Origin: Clostridium felsineum DSM 794 | GTDB taxonomy: Bacteria; Bacillota; Clostridia; Clostridiales; Clostridiaceae | Reading direction: 5' to 3' | NCBI RefSeq assembly: GCF_002006355.2 | Contig: NZ_CP096980.1 | Span: 4,712,001-4,776,000 of the forward strand | DNA length: 64,000 nt | Notes under the pieces: generated by a model | Told to the model about the DNA's origin: nothing | The model's database searches: none | The model's input: only the letters and a program-made list of their open reading frames with translations | Program-made: the position numbers and the translations under genes | Part shown: positions 55,407-63,315 of the stretch, in pieces | Layout of the letters: each line of letters begins with the position of its first letter | Position numbering within the stretch: position 1 is the first letter of the stretch

Positions 55407-56015
55407 TCACTTTCCTAAATAACAACACTTTAGTTTTTCCTTTATTTCGTTCGTCAATGAAATTATTGATGTTATATAAGTTATTAATTTTTCAAATTCA
55501 GACAACAATAAAATATAATTATAAAATACTATTATTGCATTAAAAAATTCACGTCCTTTTACAATATTAAATAATTGATTATTTTCTTTACAATAATTAA
55601 CATCATAAAGTCCATCAAGATTCTCAATCATTATAGCTTTACTTTTAAATTCACCTATACTAAAGAATTCTTTATTAAATTCCTTTTCTAAAATCTTTGC
55701 AATAATATCTAACTCATCTTCATTACACTTACTAAGCTCACGCTTAACTGATAATTTTGTATTCGGATGTTCAAATATTTTTTTTATTAAAACATATATT
55801 CCACATATTGCAAAATTATAATCTTCAAATTCACAAATTTCAAAGCTTTCTCCGCGTTGAACTTCATACAAAGTCCAAGTACTACCATATTTTTTTATTT
55901 TGACATAAATTTCTTGGTACGCACCATAATTAGTTAAATGATAAACTTCTATTCCTAATTGATTTTCATTTATATAATATTCTTTACCTAAAATACTCTT
56001 TAATTTTTCTATCAT
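55407..56015 (-). CDS. Probable immunity protein for the TNT-domain toxin
   Basis: This 202-residue protein has an N-terminal alpha/beta part (about 1-75, with Y-E-V-Q-R-G-E-S-F-E) and a helical C-terminal part (about 80-202). It is soluble. Its ATG overlaps the toxin stop codon by four bases, the tightest possible coupling, which is the usual sign of a cognate immunity gene. I see no strong likeness to the mycobacterial TNT antitoxin. It would be expected to bind the TNT domain and block NAD+ access in the producer. Confidence 0.7.
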   Translation of the reverse strand: MIEKLKSILGKEYYINENQLGIEVYHLTNYGAYQEIYVKIKKYGSTWTLYEVQRGESFEICEFEDYNFAICGIYVLIKKIFEHPNTKLSVKRELSKCNEDELDIIAKILEKEFNKEFFSIGEFKSKAIMIENLDGLYDVNYCKENNQLFNIVKGREFFNAIIVFYNYILLLSEFEKLITYITSIISLTNEIKEKLKCCYLGK

Positions 56016-57301
56016 TTTTCTAAACCTTTCTTAACCATATCAGTTATATCTTCAATTAAACCTTTGTCCATTAATTCGTTTATTGTGTAAATTTTCCCAT
56101 CTTCGTTATATTTAATATATTGTTTTGCTCCCCCTGGACTTCCAAACCAAGGCGCTGCTTTACCAGATGTAACTTCAAAATCTTTTGTAGCTCTATAATA
56201 ATAATGATTTGCAGTTTCACTATGTGGGGCTAATGCTCTTATTTCATAAGAGTCTGATGCTGGTGCAAAAAAATTTCCTGTAGGTTCACCATACCTATCC
56301 AATAATATACCTGAATTCAATATTTCATATCCGGGAAATTCATCAACGAACCCATTATTAGGTGGCCAATTAATATTTCCTGTAACCTGATTATAATACA
56401 AATCGTTATTATAAACATCTTTATACTTTAAATACAACTCATCATTAGGTGGCCATGACCAATTGGATAACTTTAACTTTTCATAATTGCTAATTGTATT
56501 CCTAGATGTCCACTCCACATTACCATTACCAAAAATACTTTTTAGTGCATCATAATGTTCTTGCCCTGATAAACTATATTTATTATTAATATTACTAATA
56601 CCCTGATTCTTCCCCACATTAACCACTGGCATTTCTTCGCTGTTTTCCATAACTTCATTTATTCTGTCCATGCTAGCAAGACCTCTAGCACCAATTTCAA
56701 ATTCACTTTGAAGTTCAGCTGCAAAATTTTGATTACTAAATGCCATTTCTGTGTACTGTGCGGCTATTACTTCTTCACCTTGAGTTCTAACCCTTGGTTT
56801 TTTTCCAGTAAACCAATACTCTACTTTATCAAATATATCTTCCTTAGCAGGCTTATTATACCACGCTTTTTTCTCTATTTCTTCTTCCTTTTCAAATTTA
56901 TCAAATTCTTTTAAAAGACCATCAACTTCTTTTGTAGTTTTATCAGTTTCTTTTAATACTTTATTTAAATCCTCATCATCATTGCCTCTATATAGCACAG
57001 CCCCACTAGCCAATCCCATTGCAGCTGCTAAATCTTTATCAGAGTTTGCAAAGGCAACCTTCGCATCATTAAGCTTAATAGATAATTTATATATATTGTT
57101 TGTAATTTGCTTTCCTATCTTTAAAGAATCCGTTATGTTTTGACACATAATTAGTGATGCAGCTGATATGTATGATAATTCAAGTGAAACTAATATCTTA
57201 TTTAAATCCTTTGTTATGTTATCTAAATTACCACCCATTTTACGAAATTCCGAGGTCATAGAATCCATAATCATATATTCCATTTTTATTTTGTCAGCCA
57301 A
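56012..57301 (-). CDS. Polymorphic toxin: WXG100-like N-domain + TNT (NAD+ glycohydrolase) C-domain
   Basis: This is a 429-residue protein. The N-terminal 95 residues form the helical hairpin typical of type VII-secreted proteins (F-R-K-M-G-G-N-L…, no signal peptide). A Glu/Lys-rich linker (about 105-155) leads to a conserved middle part (about 160-235, ending V-V-N-V-G-K-N) that is shared with the two broken copies. The C-terminal 110 residues carry the TNT pattern: L-L-D-R-Y-G-E-P-T-G-N-F, I-R-A-L, Y-Y-Y-R-A, P-W-F-G-S-P-G-G-A-K-Q-Y. TNT domains hydrolyse NAD+ and kill cells; the Arg of R-A-L and the Gln of K-Q-Y are the expected active-site positions. TTG 57301 has AAGGAC upstream. No type VII secretion genes are in the window. 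Confidence 0.85.
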   Translation of the reverse strand: MADKIKMEYMIMDSMTSEFRKMGGNLDNITKDLNKILVSLELSYISAASLIMCQNITDSLKIGKQITNNIYKLSIKLNDAKVAFANSDKDLAAAMGLASGAVLYRGNDDEDLNKVLKETDKTTKEVDGLLKEFDKFEKEEEIEKKAWYNKPAKEDIFDKVEYWFTGKKPRVRTQGEEVIAAQYTEMAFSNQNFAAELQSEFEIGARGLASMDRINEVMENSEEMPVVNVGKNQGISNINNKYSLSGQEHYDALKSIFGNGNVEWTSRNTISNYEKLKLSNWSWPPNDELYLKYKDVYNNDLYYNQVTGNINWPPNNGFVDEFPGYEILNSGILLDRYGEPTGNFFAPASDSYEIRALAPHSETANHYYYRATKDFEVTSGKAAPWFGSPGGAKQYIKYNEDGKIYTINELMDKGLIEDITDMVKKGLEK

Positions 57302-57420
57302 ATTCAGTCCTTCTTCCTTAGTAAAAAAACTTTTCTACCTTTTTAATCTTATTCTATAATAGTATTTTTTTCACCTTTTTTCAATATAATTTTAATTTCA
57401 TTAAAGTCATTATAAAAATA

Positions 57421-57571
57421 GTTAAAGTTAAAGCTGTTTCAAAACCTTAAAGTCTTAAAACAGCCTTAATTTACTATTCATTAATTTTTAGCTAAACCAT
57501 ATATAGAGTATTTATTTTTTAATTTAATGAACTCATCACTTTCACTCTTCCACCTTTTATATATATCCTCT
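57421..57571 (-). repeat. Original of the duplicated namZ end plus terminator (copy B)
   Basis: This is the other member of the pair with 54124-54276. It comprises the last 30 codons of namZ and, downstream on the minus strand, the GCTGTTT / AAACAGC hairpin (57431-57470) that probably terminates the salvage operon. About 120 bases between this terminator and the toxin start are present here but absent in copy A. Confidence 0.85.
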
Positions 57572-58638
57572 GCTGAAATCTCAGCCTCTTTTATACTGCT
57601 ATCTCCAATCAAACAATCAATACCATACTTTGTTATTCTTCCCCTACTTAAGCTAGTAAACTGAAAATACTCTCCGCTTTCTTGTCTTATAACTTCATAA
57701 AGAAAAAGCCCTACCTTAACTGGCTTATACACTTTTCTATCTGTCACATGGATTTGTACCCCATAGCAAAGACTTCCCATGTGTTTAGAAAACGTTGGCC
57801 TAAAAGCTACTTCTCTAAATTTAACCCCTTCAAAGCCAAAAGCATTCATTTTATCTGAAAGTCTTCCAGCATCAAGCCAAGGAGCTCCAATGATTTCAAA
57901 GGGCTTAGTAGTACCTCTCCCTTCTGAAATATTAGTTCCTTCAAAAATACAAGTTCCAGGGTACACTACTGCTGTATCAACTGTAGGCATATTGGGCGAT
58001 GGCATAATCCAATTTAGTCCAGTATCTTCATAATACATGTCTCTTTGCCAACCTGTCATTTTTACAATATTAAGTGTGCAGCCTATGGAAAACTCCTCAT
58101 TAAAAAGTCTAGCCATTTCTCCCATTGTAAGTCCATATCTCTGCGGTATAGAATAGCGTCCTACAAAAGATTTATACTTTAAGTCTAAAAGATTTCCCTC
58201 AACATCTACTCCGTTAATAGGATTAGGCCTATCTAGTACTACAAACTCTTTTCCAAACTCCTTGCAGCTTTCCATGGCATAGGACATAGTATAGAGATAA
58301 GTATAAAACCTAGCACCAACATCTTGAATATCAAACACAAGAACATCTATATCCTTTAGCACCTCTTTAGAAGGTTTTCTTTTTTTACCGTAAAGACTAT
58401 AAATTTTTATTCCTGTTTTATAATCCACATCACCCTTAACCTTCTCACCGGCTTGAACTTCTCCCCTTATTCCGTGCTCAGGAGAATATAGTGCTTTTAA
58501 ATCCGTTTTTTCATTGAAAATATCTATGGTACTTTTAAATTCACTGTTGTAACCCGTTGTATTAGTTATAAGCCCTACGCTTTTTCCTTTGAAAATGTCC
58601 ATGTACTCACTTATGTTATCTATGCCTGTTTTAACCAT
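57481..58638 (-). CDS. namZ: Exo-beta-N-acetylmuramidase NamZ (DUF1343)
   Basis: This 385-residue protein has the DUF1343/GH171 hallmarks: G-L-I-T-N-T-T-G, S-P-E-H-G-I-R-G (near 53, holding the probable catalytic Glu), F-D-I-Q-D-V-G-A-R-F-Y-T-Y (near 112), D-R-P-N-P-I-N-G (near 145) and F-E-G-T-N-I-S-E-G-R-G-T-T (near 245). NamZ of Bacillus subtilis (YbbC) removes terminal MurNAc from wall glycan pieces. Here there is no signal peptide, so it would act on imported fragments. It starts one base after the GNAT gene and ends the operon. Confidence 0.88.
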   Translation of the reverse strand: MVKTGIDNISEYMDIFKGKSVGLITNTTGYNSEFKSTIDIFNEKTDLKALYSPEHGIRGEVQAGEKVKGDVDYKTGIKIYSLYGKKRKPSKEVLKDIDVLVFDIQDVGARFYTYLYTMSYAMESCKEFGKEFVVLDRPNPINGVDVEGNLLDLKYKSFVGRYSIPQRYGLTMGEMARLFNEEFSIGCTLNIVKMTGWQRDMYYEDTGLNWIMPSPNMPTVDTAVVYPGTCIFEGTNISEGRGTTKPFEIIGAPWLDAGRLSDKMNAFGFEGVKFREVAFRPTFSKHMGSLCYGVQIHVTDRKVYKPVKVGLFLYEVIRQESGEYFQFTSLSRGRITKYGIDCLIGDSSIKEAEISAEDIYKRWKSESDEFIKLKNKYSIYGLAKN

Positions 58639-58639
58639 T

Positions 58640-59590
58640 CTACTTCACCTCTTTAAATGCCTTCTTATACTCCTTCCAAGGCATAAAATTAAACTTACCA
58701 TAAAAATTTATAATATCTCTTTCTGTCCAATCTATGACCATCTTTTCAACCTTTCGTTTTTTAAGGATTTCTAAGGATTTATATAACAAAAACATTCCAA
58801 GTCCACGATTTCTATATGCTTTATCCACTCCTATAGGTCCGAGCCCTCCATAATTTTCAGAGAGAAGACTACTCCAATAAATAGATGGACCTATAAAATT
58901 ACTTTTATTATCATATATATGTGCAAACCCTATTACTTCATCACTATTCTTTACAATTACAATGTCTCTTTCTTCCATACCTATATTAAAGAACTCCATA
59001 AATTCCTCATACCATCTTCCACTAAAGCTTCTTTTCAAAAAATTAAAGAGCCCTTCTTTATCTTCAGTGTTCATTATCCTAACCTGAAAATTTCCTTTTA
59101 CTAAAGGCACTTTTAGGTCAAGCTTTGATATATCACCTATAAGATCATAAAAGCTCTCATTTATTACAAAATTCCTACTTGAAAAAAAATTTTCTGAAGC
59201 TAAGCATTCTAAAGGTACCCCCGGAAAGAAATGGTAGGTATCACTTCCCAAACGAATGAGCTTCACCCCCTTTTCTGCAAGCTTTTTCTCAGCTATATCC
59301 ATAAGCTTAGTCCCAATTCCATGATTTCTATAACTAATATCCACTATAATTGAATTTATATATCCTATTTCAGTATTTGCCTCAAGCTCACCACTTTTAT
59401 GTGTCCACTGCTTATATATTACAAAGCCCACTAATTTCTCATCATCTAAAGCTCCTATTATTTTTTTCTTTTGAGGATCACTATAGTAATTTTGTTTAAA
59501 CAGCTTAAGCTCCATAGGATATGCTACACCTAGATTTCTATTCCAAAGTTCTACAATTTCCTCTATGTTATCTATCTCCCTAAATTCCAT
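58640..59590 (-). CDS. Tandem-GNAT acetyltransferase
   Basis: This 316-residue protein has two GNAT folds: about 1-150 with R-N-H-G-I-G-T-K-L-M (near 96) and about 165-316 with R-N-R-G-L-G-M-F-L-L (near 255), both acetyl-CoA-binding motif A. ATG 59590 overlaps the kinase gene by 11 bases, with AAGGGG at the right distance, so the two are coupled. In a salvage operon it might acetylate an amino sugar such as GlcN or a de-acetylated muropeptide; the substrate is unknown. Confidence 0.82.
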   Translation of the reverse strand: MEFREIDNIEEIVELWNRNLGVAYPMELKLFKQNYYSDPQKKKIIGALDDEKLVGFVIYKQWTHKSGELEANTEIGYINSIIVDISYRNHGIGTKLMDIAEKKLAEKGVKLIRLGSDTYHFFPGVPLECLASENFFSSRNFVINESFYDLIGDISKLDLKVPLVKGNFQVRIMNTEDKEGLFNFLKRSFSGRWYEEFMEFFNIGMEERDIVIVKNSDEVIGFAHIYDNKSNFIGPSIYWSSLLSENYGGLGPIGVDKAYRNRGLGMFLLYKSLEILKKRKVEKMVIDWTERDIINFYGKFNFMPWKEYKKAFKEVK

Positions 59591-60506
59591 CCAAAGCACC
59601 CCTTGCTGTGATTACAGCACCAAAAGCAGCATCATTTTTCATAGGAATCACTTTAATTTTAGGATAAGCTTTATTTACATTTTCTTTAAACTCATCATAT
59701 AAATAGTTAATATTGGTTATAGCTCCACCTGTGGTAGTCAAAAACACTTCTTTTTCTTCCATGTTAAGGGCTGTTACTACCGCCTTAACACTTAAAAACA
59801 GTTCATTTGCAGCGTCCTTAAGTATTTTTTTAGAAACCTTGTCTCCCTTCAGACTAGCACTATTTACAACCCTTGTTAAGCTAGCTATTTCTTTTTTGGA
59901 AATCCCACTTCTGTATATAAAATATATCAAACTTTCATGGCACTTTAAATTTAAAAACTTTATAACCTCTTTTTCTAAAACTGTCTCTTCTCCTCTTTTG
60001 TCATAGCTTTTTAGCGCGGCTTTTATTGCTTTTATTCCTATATCATATCCACTACCCTCATCGCCTATAATATGTCCCCAGCCACCAGCACGAACACTTT
60101 TTCCGCTTTCATCTCTTCCGTAACATATAGAACCAGTTCCACTTATAACTATAATTCCTTCTCTCTTTTCCGTTCCCCCGGTTAAAGCTATTTCTGCATC
60201 ATTTACAACTATAATTTTTCCTTTGTAGCCTAAGTTTTTTATCATACCTTCTATTATAGTCTTATCCTCTTCCCTATCTATCCCTGCTGCTCCAACACAT
60301 ATACACCTACATTCACTAAGTGGTTCTCCTAACTTTTCTATTCCTTCATATATTAGTTCTTTAAAGACCTTTTGAACCTCCTTAACTTCTGCTGCTTCTA
60401 TATTAGACGGTCCCTTAACTCCCTCTACCATAATTTTGCATGAAAGAGAGGCTATTTTCATGTGTGTTTTAGTTCCTCCCCCATCTATTCCTATAACATA
60501 TTTCAT
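59580..60506 (-). CDS. murK: MurNAc/GlcNAc kinase MurK-like (BadF/BadG family)
   Basis: This 308-residue sugar kinase has the ASKHA fold: phosphate-1 loop I-G-I-D-G-G-G-T-K-T at the N-terminus, V-N-D-A-E-I-A-L (near 100), I-S-G-T-G-S-I-C-Y-G (near 121), G-G-W-G-H-I-I-G-D-E-G-S-G (near 138) and a T-T-G-G-A-I near 260. C. acetobutylicum MurK, which phosphorylates both MurNAc and GlcNAc, is the family's characterised clostridial member, and the neighbours match. It acts on the sugars released by NagZ and NamZ. It begins 11 bases after nagZ. Confidence 0.88.
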   Translation of the reverse strand: MKYVIGIDGGGTKTHMKIASLSCKIMVEGVKGPSNIEAAEVKEVQKVFKELIYEGIEKLGEPLSECRCICVGAAGIDREEDKTIIEGMIKNLGYKGKIIVVNDAEIALTGGTEKREGIIVISGTGSICYGRDESGKSVRAGGWGHIIGDEGSGYDIGIKAIKAALKSYDKRGEETVLEKEVIKFLNLKCHESLIYFIYRSGISKKEIASLTRVVNSASLKGDKVSKKILKDAANELFLSVKAVVTALNMEEKEVFLTTTGGAITNINYLYDEFKENVNKAYPKIKVIPMKNDAAFGAVITARGALDGI

Positions 60507-60517
60507 TTTATACCTCC

Positions 60518-62071
60518 TTAAAGCTCAATTGGCGATACTCCTAAAGCCTTTATCTCTCCTGCTAAAACCTTTATGACACTTTTAACTGACATACTAGTGT
60601 AATCATAAACATTTATATAAGTTGAAAAATCCTTAAAATATAAATAATCATAGGGATTTCTTAATGCAACTAAAACTATGTTAGGATTAACCTTATTTAT
60701 TTCATGGACAAGTTCTCTTTGCCCACTATTATTACTTGCATTATAAAGCCCTATTACCACTCTATCTGCCTTTGTGCATTCTTTTACTATTCTATTTATC
60801 GAAGCTTTATTTGGATTTATTTGCATTTCAAACTTATTTCCACCAAATTTTTCATAAGCTTTACTAATAAAAATATTTTCTTCTTTTATCTTATCCTCCG
60901 CTCCTGTAAGAGCTGCTGCTTTTGTAGCTATAAAAATGCACTTTCCCTTTAATGGAATTAGCTTTTTATCATCCTTTAGAACTGTTATACTTCTATCACT
61001 TATTTTCTCTATAAAAAAATTATTATGGTTGTATTTATTTTTAGATATGCTTTCTGAAATGTGGTATTTTTCTTTTGTTTTAAGTATTCTTCTTACAGAT
61101 TCGTTTATTCTTTGTTCTGAAATTTCTCCATTTTTTACTGCTGTTTTTATTGCATGAATGCAGGCTTTTTGTACTACTGCAGTATGTGATATACAAATTA
61201 AATCCGCTCCTGCCTTTATTGCCATAACTGCCGCTTTGTCACTTCCATAAACCTTAGCTATTGCATCCATTTCCATGCAATCTGTTATTATCATTCCCTC
61301 AAACCCAAGCTTACCTCTTAAAAGCCCTGTAAGCACTCTAAATGAAAGCGTAGAAGGAAGTCTATTTGGTTCTATAGCTTCAAAAAGCACATGAGCTGAC
61401 ATTATAGCATCTATCCCTTCCTTAATTGCCACCCTAAAAGGAAAAAGTTCAACTCTGTTAAGTCTATCAAGCTTATGTTTAACTGTAGGTAAATTCAAGT
61501 GCGAATCTACTTCTGTATCTCCATGTCCTGGGAAATGTTTTGCAACTGAAATCACTAAACTTTCTTTTAAGCCTTTTATCAAATCTACACCAAATTCAGC
61601 TACCTTCTTCGGATTATCTCCATAAGACCTAGTCCCTATAACTGGGTTCCTAGAATTACAGTTAACATCCATAACTGGTGCTAGATTCATATTTATCCCC
61701 AAAGCCCTAAGCTCTTTTCCTACAATTTTCCCTTCTTTAAAGGTGCTTCTAGCTTCTCTTGCTGCCGCAAAAGCCATATTACCAGGAAACATAAGGCTTG
61801 TCGTTTTAACTCTTGTAACTATTCCTCCTTCTTGATCTGTACTTATAATGCCTGGAATTTTAATGTACTTATTAATGCCCTTTTGCAAATTACTTGTAAG
61901 CTCTACTATCTGCTTTTCATTCTCTAGATTTTCTCCAAACAATATGAAATTACCTACTTTTTCATTTTTAATTAATTCCTCTATTTCAGAATCATAAACC
62001 CTTGAAGGAAAACCTGCCATTATCATTTGTCCTATTTTTATATCTAAAGGAAGCTTTTCAATATCTACCAC
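60518..62071 (-). CDS. nagZ: Beta-N-acetylglucosaminidase NagZ (GH3)
   Basis: This is a 517-residue protein. The GH3 barrel (about 1-340) has the Asp-His catalytic dyad motif K-H-F-P-G-H-G-D-T-E-V-D-S-H (near 178) and the nucleophile in I-T-D-C-M-E-M-D-A (near 265). A C-terminal Rossmann-like domain (about 355-517) matches the two-domain Gram-positive form. There is no signal peptide, so it works inside the cell, cleaving GlcNAc from GlcNAc-MurNAc muropeptides. GTG 62071 has AAAGGGGTGAT upstream and lies four bases after the previous stop. Confidence 0.92.
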   Translation of the reverse strand: MVDIEKLPLDIKIGQMIMAGFPSRVYDSEIEELIKNEKVGNFILFGENLENEKQIVELTSNLQKGINKYIKIPGIISTDQEGGIVTRVKTTSLMFPGNMAFAAAREARSTFKEGKIVGKELRALGINMNLAPVMDVNCNSRNPVIGTRSYGDNPKKVAEFGVDLIKGLKESLVISVAKHFPGHGDTEVDSHLNLPTVKHKLDRLNRVELFPFRVAIKEGIDAIMSAHVLFEAIEPNRLPSTLSFRVLTGLLRGKLGFEGMIITDCMEMDAIAKVYGSDKAAVMAIKAGADLICISHTAVVQKACIHAIKTAVKNGEISEQRINESVRRILKTKEKYHISESISKNKYNHNNFFIEKISDRSITVLKDDKKLIPLKGKCIFIATKAAALTGAEDKIKEENIFISKAYEKFGGNKFEMQINPNKASINRIVKECTKADRVVIGLYNASNNSGQRELVHEINKVNPNIVLVALRNPYDYLYFKDFSTYINVYDYTSMSVKSVIKVLAGEIKALGVSPIEL

Positions 62072-62075
62072 ACTA

Positions 62076-63131
62076 TCACCCCTTTACAGACGCTAAAACA
62101 GCATTGCTAAAAATTCTTCTGAACCTTATTATGTTTGAGTTATTTCTTGTTGGATGAACTCTATTTGTTAGTAAAATAGCGTATACATCATTTTTAATGT
62201 CTACCCAAAGGGAAGTTCCTGTAAAGCCATTGTGTCCAAAGGTTTCCTTAAAGGCTATATCTCCCATAAATGAATTCCTATCTCCTTTAATACACCAGCC
62301 ATATCCCCTGTTGTCTTCAAGCCCTATTGTATGATTAGTTGTCATTGCTCTAAAGGCGGCTTTTGATATAAAACCATTTCCTTCATTAATGAGCATGTGA
62401 GAAAATGTACATAAATCCTCTATATCTGAAAATAAACCTGCATGACCTGATATACCTCCAAAGAATCTTCCATTTTCATCATGACATATTCCAATTAAGG
62501 GCTTATTTGTATCTTTATCTACTTCCGTTGCCGCTATATTATTACCTTGAGGCTTAAAGGTTGTATTTCTCATATTAAGAGGTTTAAAAATATACCTTTC
62601 ACACAAAGTATCCAGTCTCTCACCACCTATTTTTTCAAGAATATAAGCAAGTAAAATATAGCTAAAATCACTATAGCTGCATTTTTCTCCTGGCTTATAT
62701 AAAAGTTCACTTTTACATATATAACTTATGGCATCCTCATAATCCTTGCAGATTTCATAAAGAGGTTCACAGGGAATAAAACCTGCTGTATGCGTTAAAA
62801 GATTAAATATGGTTATTTTATCCTTATCCTCCCCACTAAAATCTTTTAGATAGTAATCCACATTATCATAAACAGATATAAGACCTTTTTCTAAAAAAAT
62901 CATGAAAAGTGTGTTAGTAGCTACAACTTTAGTTAAAGAAGCTAAATCAAACAGAGTATTTTTGTTCATACTTAGCTCTTTCTTGTATATGCATCTCTTT
63001 CCAAAGCTTTCTAACTTTATAATTCCTTCTTTATTCCCTACCGCTGCCACTACACCTGGAAAATATCCTTTTAAAACCCCTTCTTCTATAAGGTCAAAAG
63101 CCTTGTTAAGTCTATTTATATCAACACTCAT
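62076..63131 (-). CDS. Class C beta-lactamase-fold hydrolase (AmiE-like)
   Basis: This 351-residue protein has S-L-T-K (near 66, S-x-x-K nucleophile), Y-S-D-F-S-Y (near 150, the Y-x-N-like motif) and H-N-G-F-T-G (near 309, K-T-G equivalent). There is no signal peptide. In B. subtilis the AmiE protein of the same fold, next to nagZ and namZ, removes the peptide from MurNAc; the same place in this operon suggests the same role. GGGAAGTG gives ATG 63131 as start. Confidence 0.82.
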   Translation of the reverse strand: MSVDINRLNKAFDLIEEGVLKGYFPGVVAAVGNKEGIIKLESFGKRCIYKKELSMNKNTLFDLASLTKVVATNTLFMIFLEKGLISVYDNVDYYLKDFSGEDKDKITIFNLLTHTAGFIPCEPLYEICKDYEDAISYICKSELLYKPGEKCSYSDFSYILLAYILEKIGGERLDTLCERYIFKPLNMRNTTFKPQGNNIAATEVDKDTNKPLIGICHDENGRFFGGISGHAGLFSDIEDLCTFSHMLINEGNGFISKAAFRAMTTNHTIGLEDNRGYGWCIKGDRNSFMGDIAFKETFGHNGFTGTSLWVDIKNDVYAILLTNRVHPTRNNSNIIRFRRIFSNAVLASVKG

Positions 63132-63145
63132 TTTTTCACTTCCCT

Positions 63146-63304
63146 TTATTTTACCCACACCTTAACAATTAAAAATGCAAGCACCACAAAAATCAAAAAG
63201 ATAACTATAAAAATAGGTAGTAAAACCTGAAAGGCCGCAATGCATAACGCTAAAAAATCCTTAAAATAAAGTTTTTCTTTGTTTTCATTAGACTCTTCTT
63301 TCAT
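63146..63304 (-). CDS. Small single-span membrane protein (52 residues)
   Basis: Read from the DNA: a charged N-terminus (M-K-E-E-S-N-E-N-K-E-K) followed by about 35 hydrophobic residues ending in V-W-V-K. AGGTGG precedes the ATG at 63304. It lies between the oligopeptide ATPase gene (11 bases away) and the AmiE-like gene (14 bases), so it is part of the operon and may assist the transporter. No family is recognised. Confidence 0.65.
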   Translation of the reverse strand: MKEESNENKEKLYFKDFLALCIAAFQVLLPIFIVIFLIFVVLAFLIVKVWVK

Positions 63305-63315
63305 AATAAAACCAC

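Noticed and set aside
52030..57301. Type VII secretion locus
   Set aside because: Only substrates and accessory genes are present; no EssC, EsaA, EssA/B or YukD-type gene is in the window.
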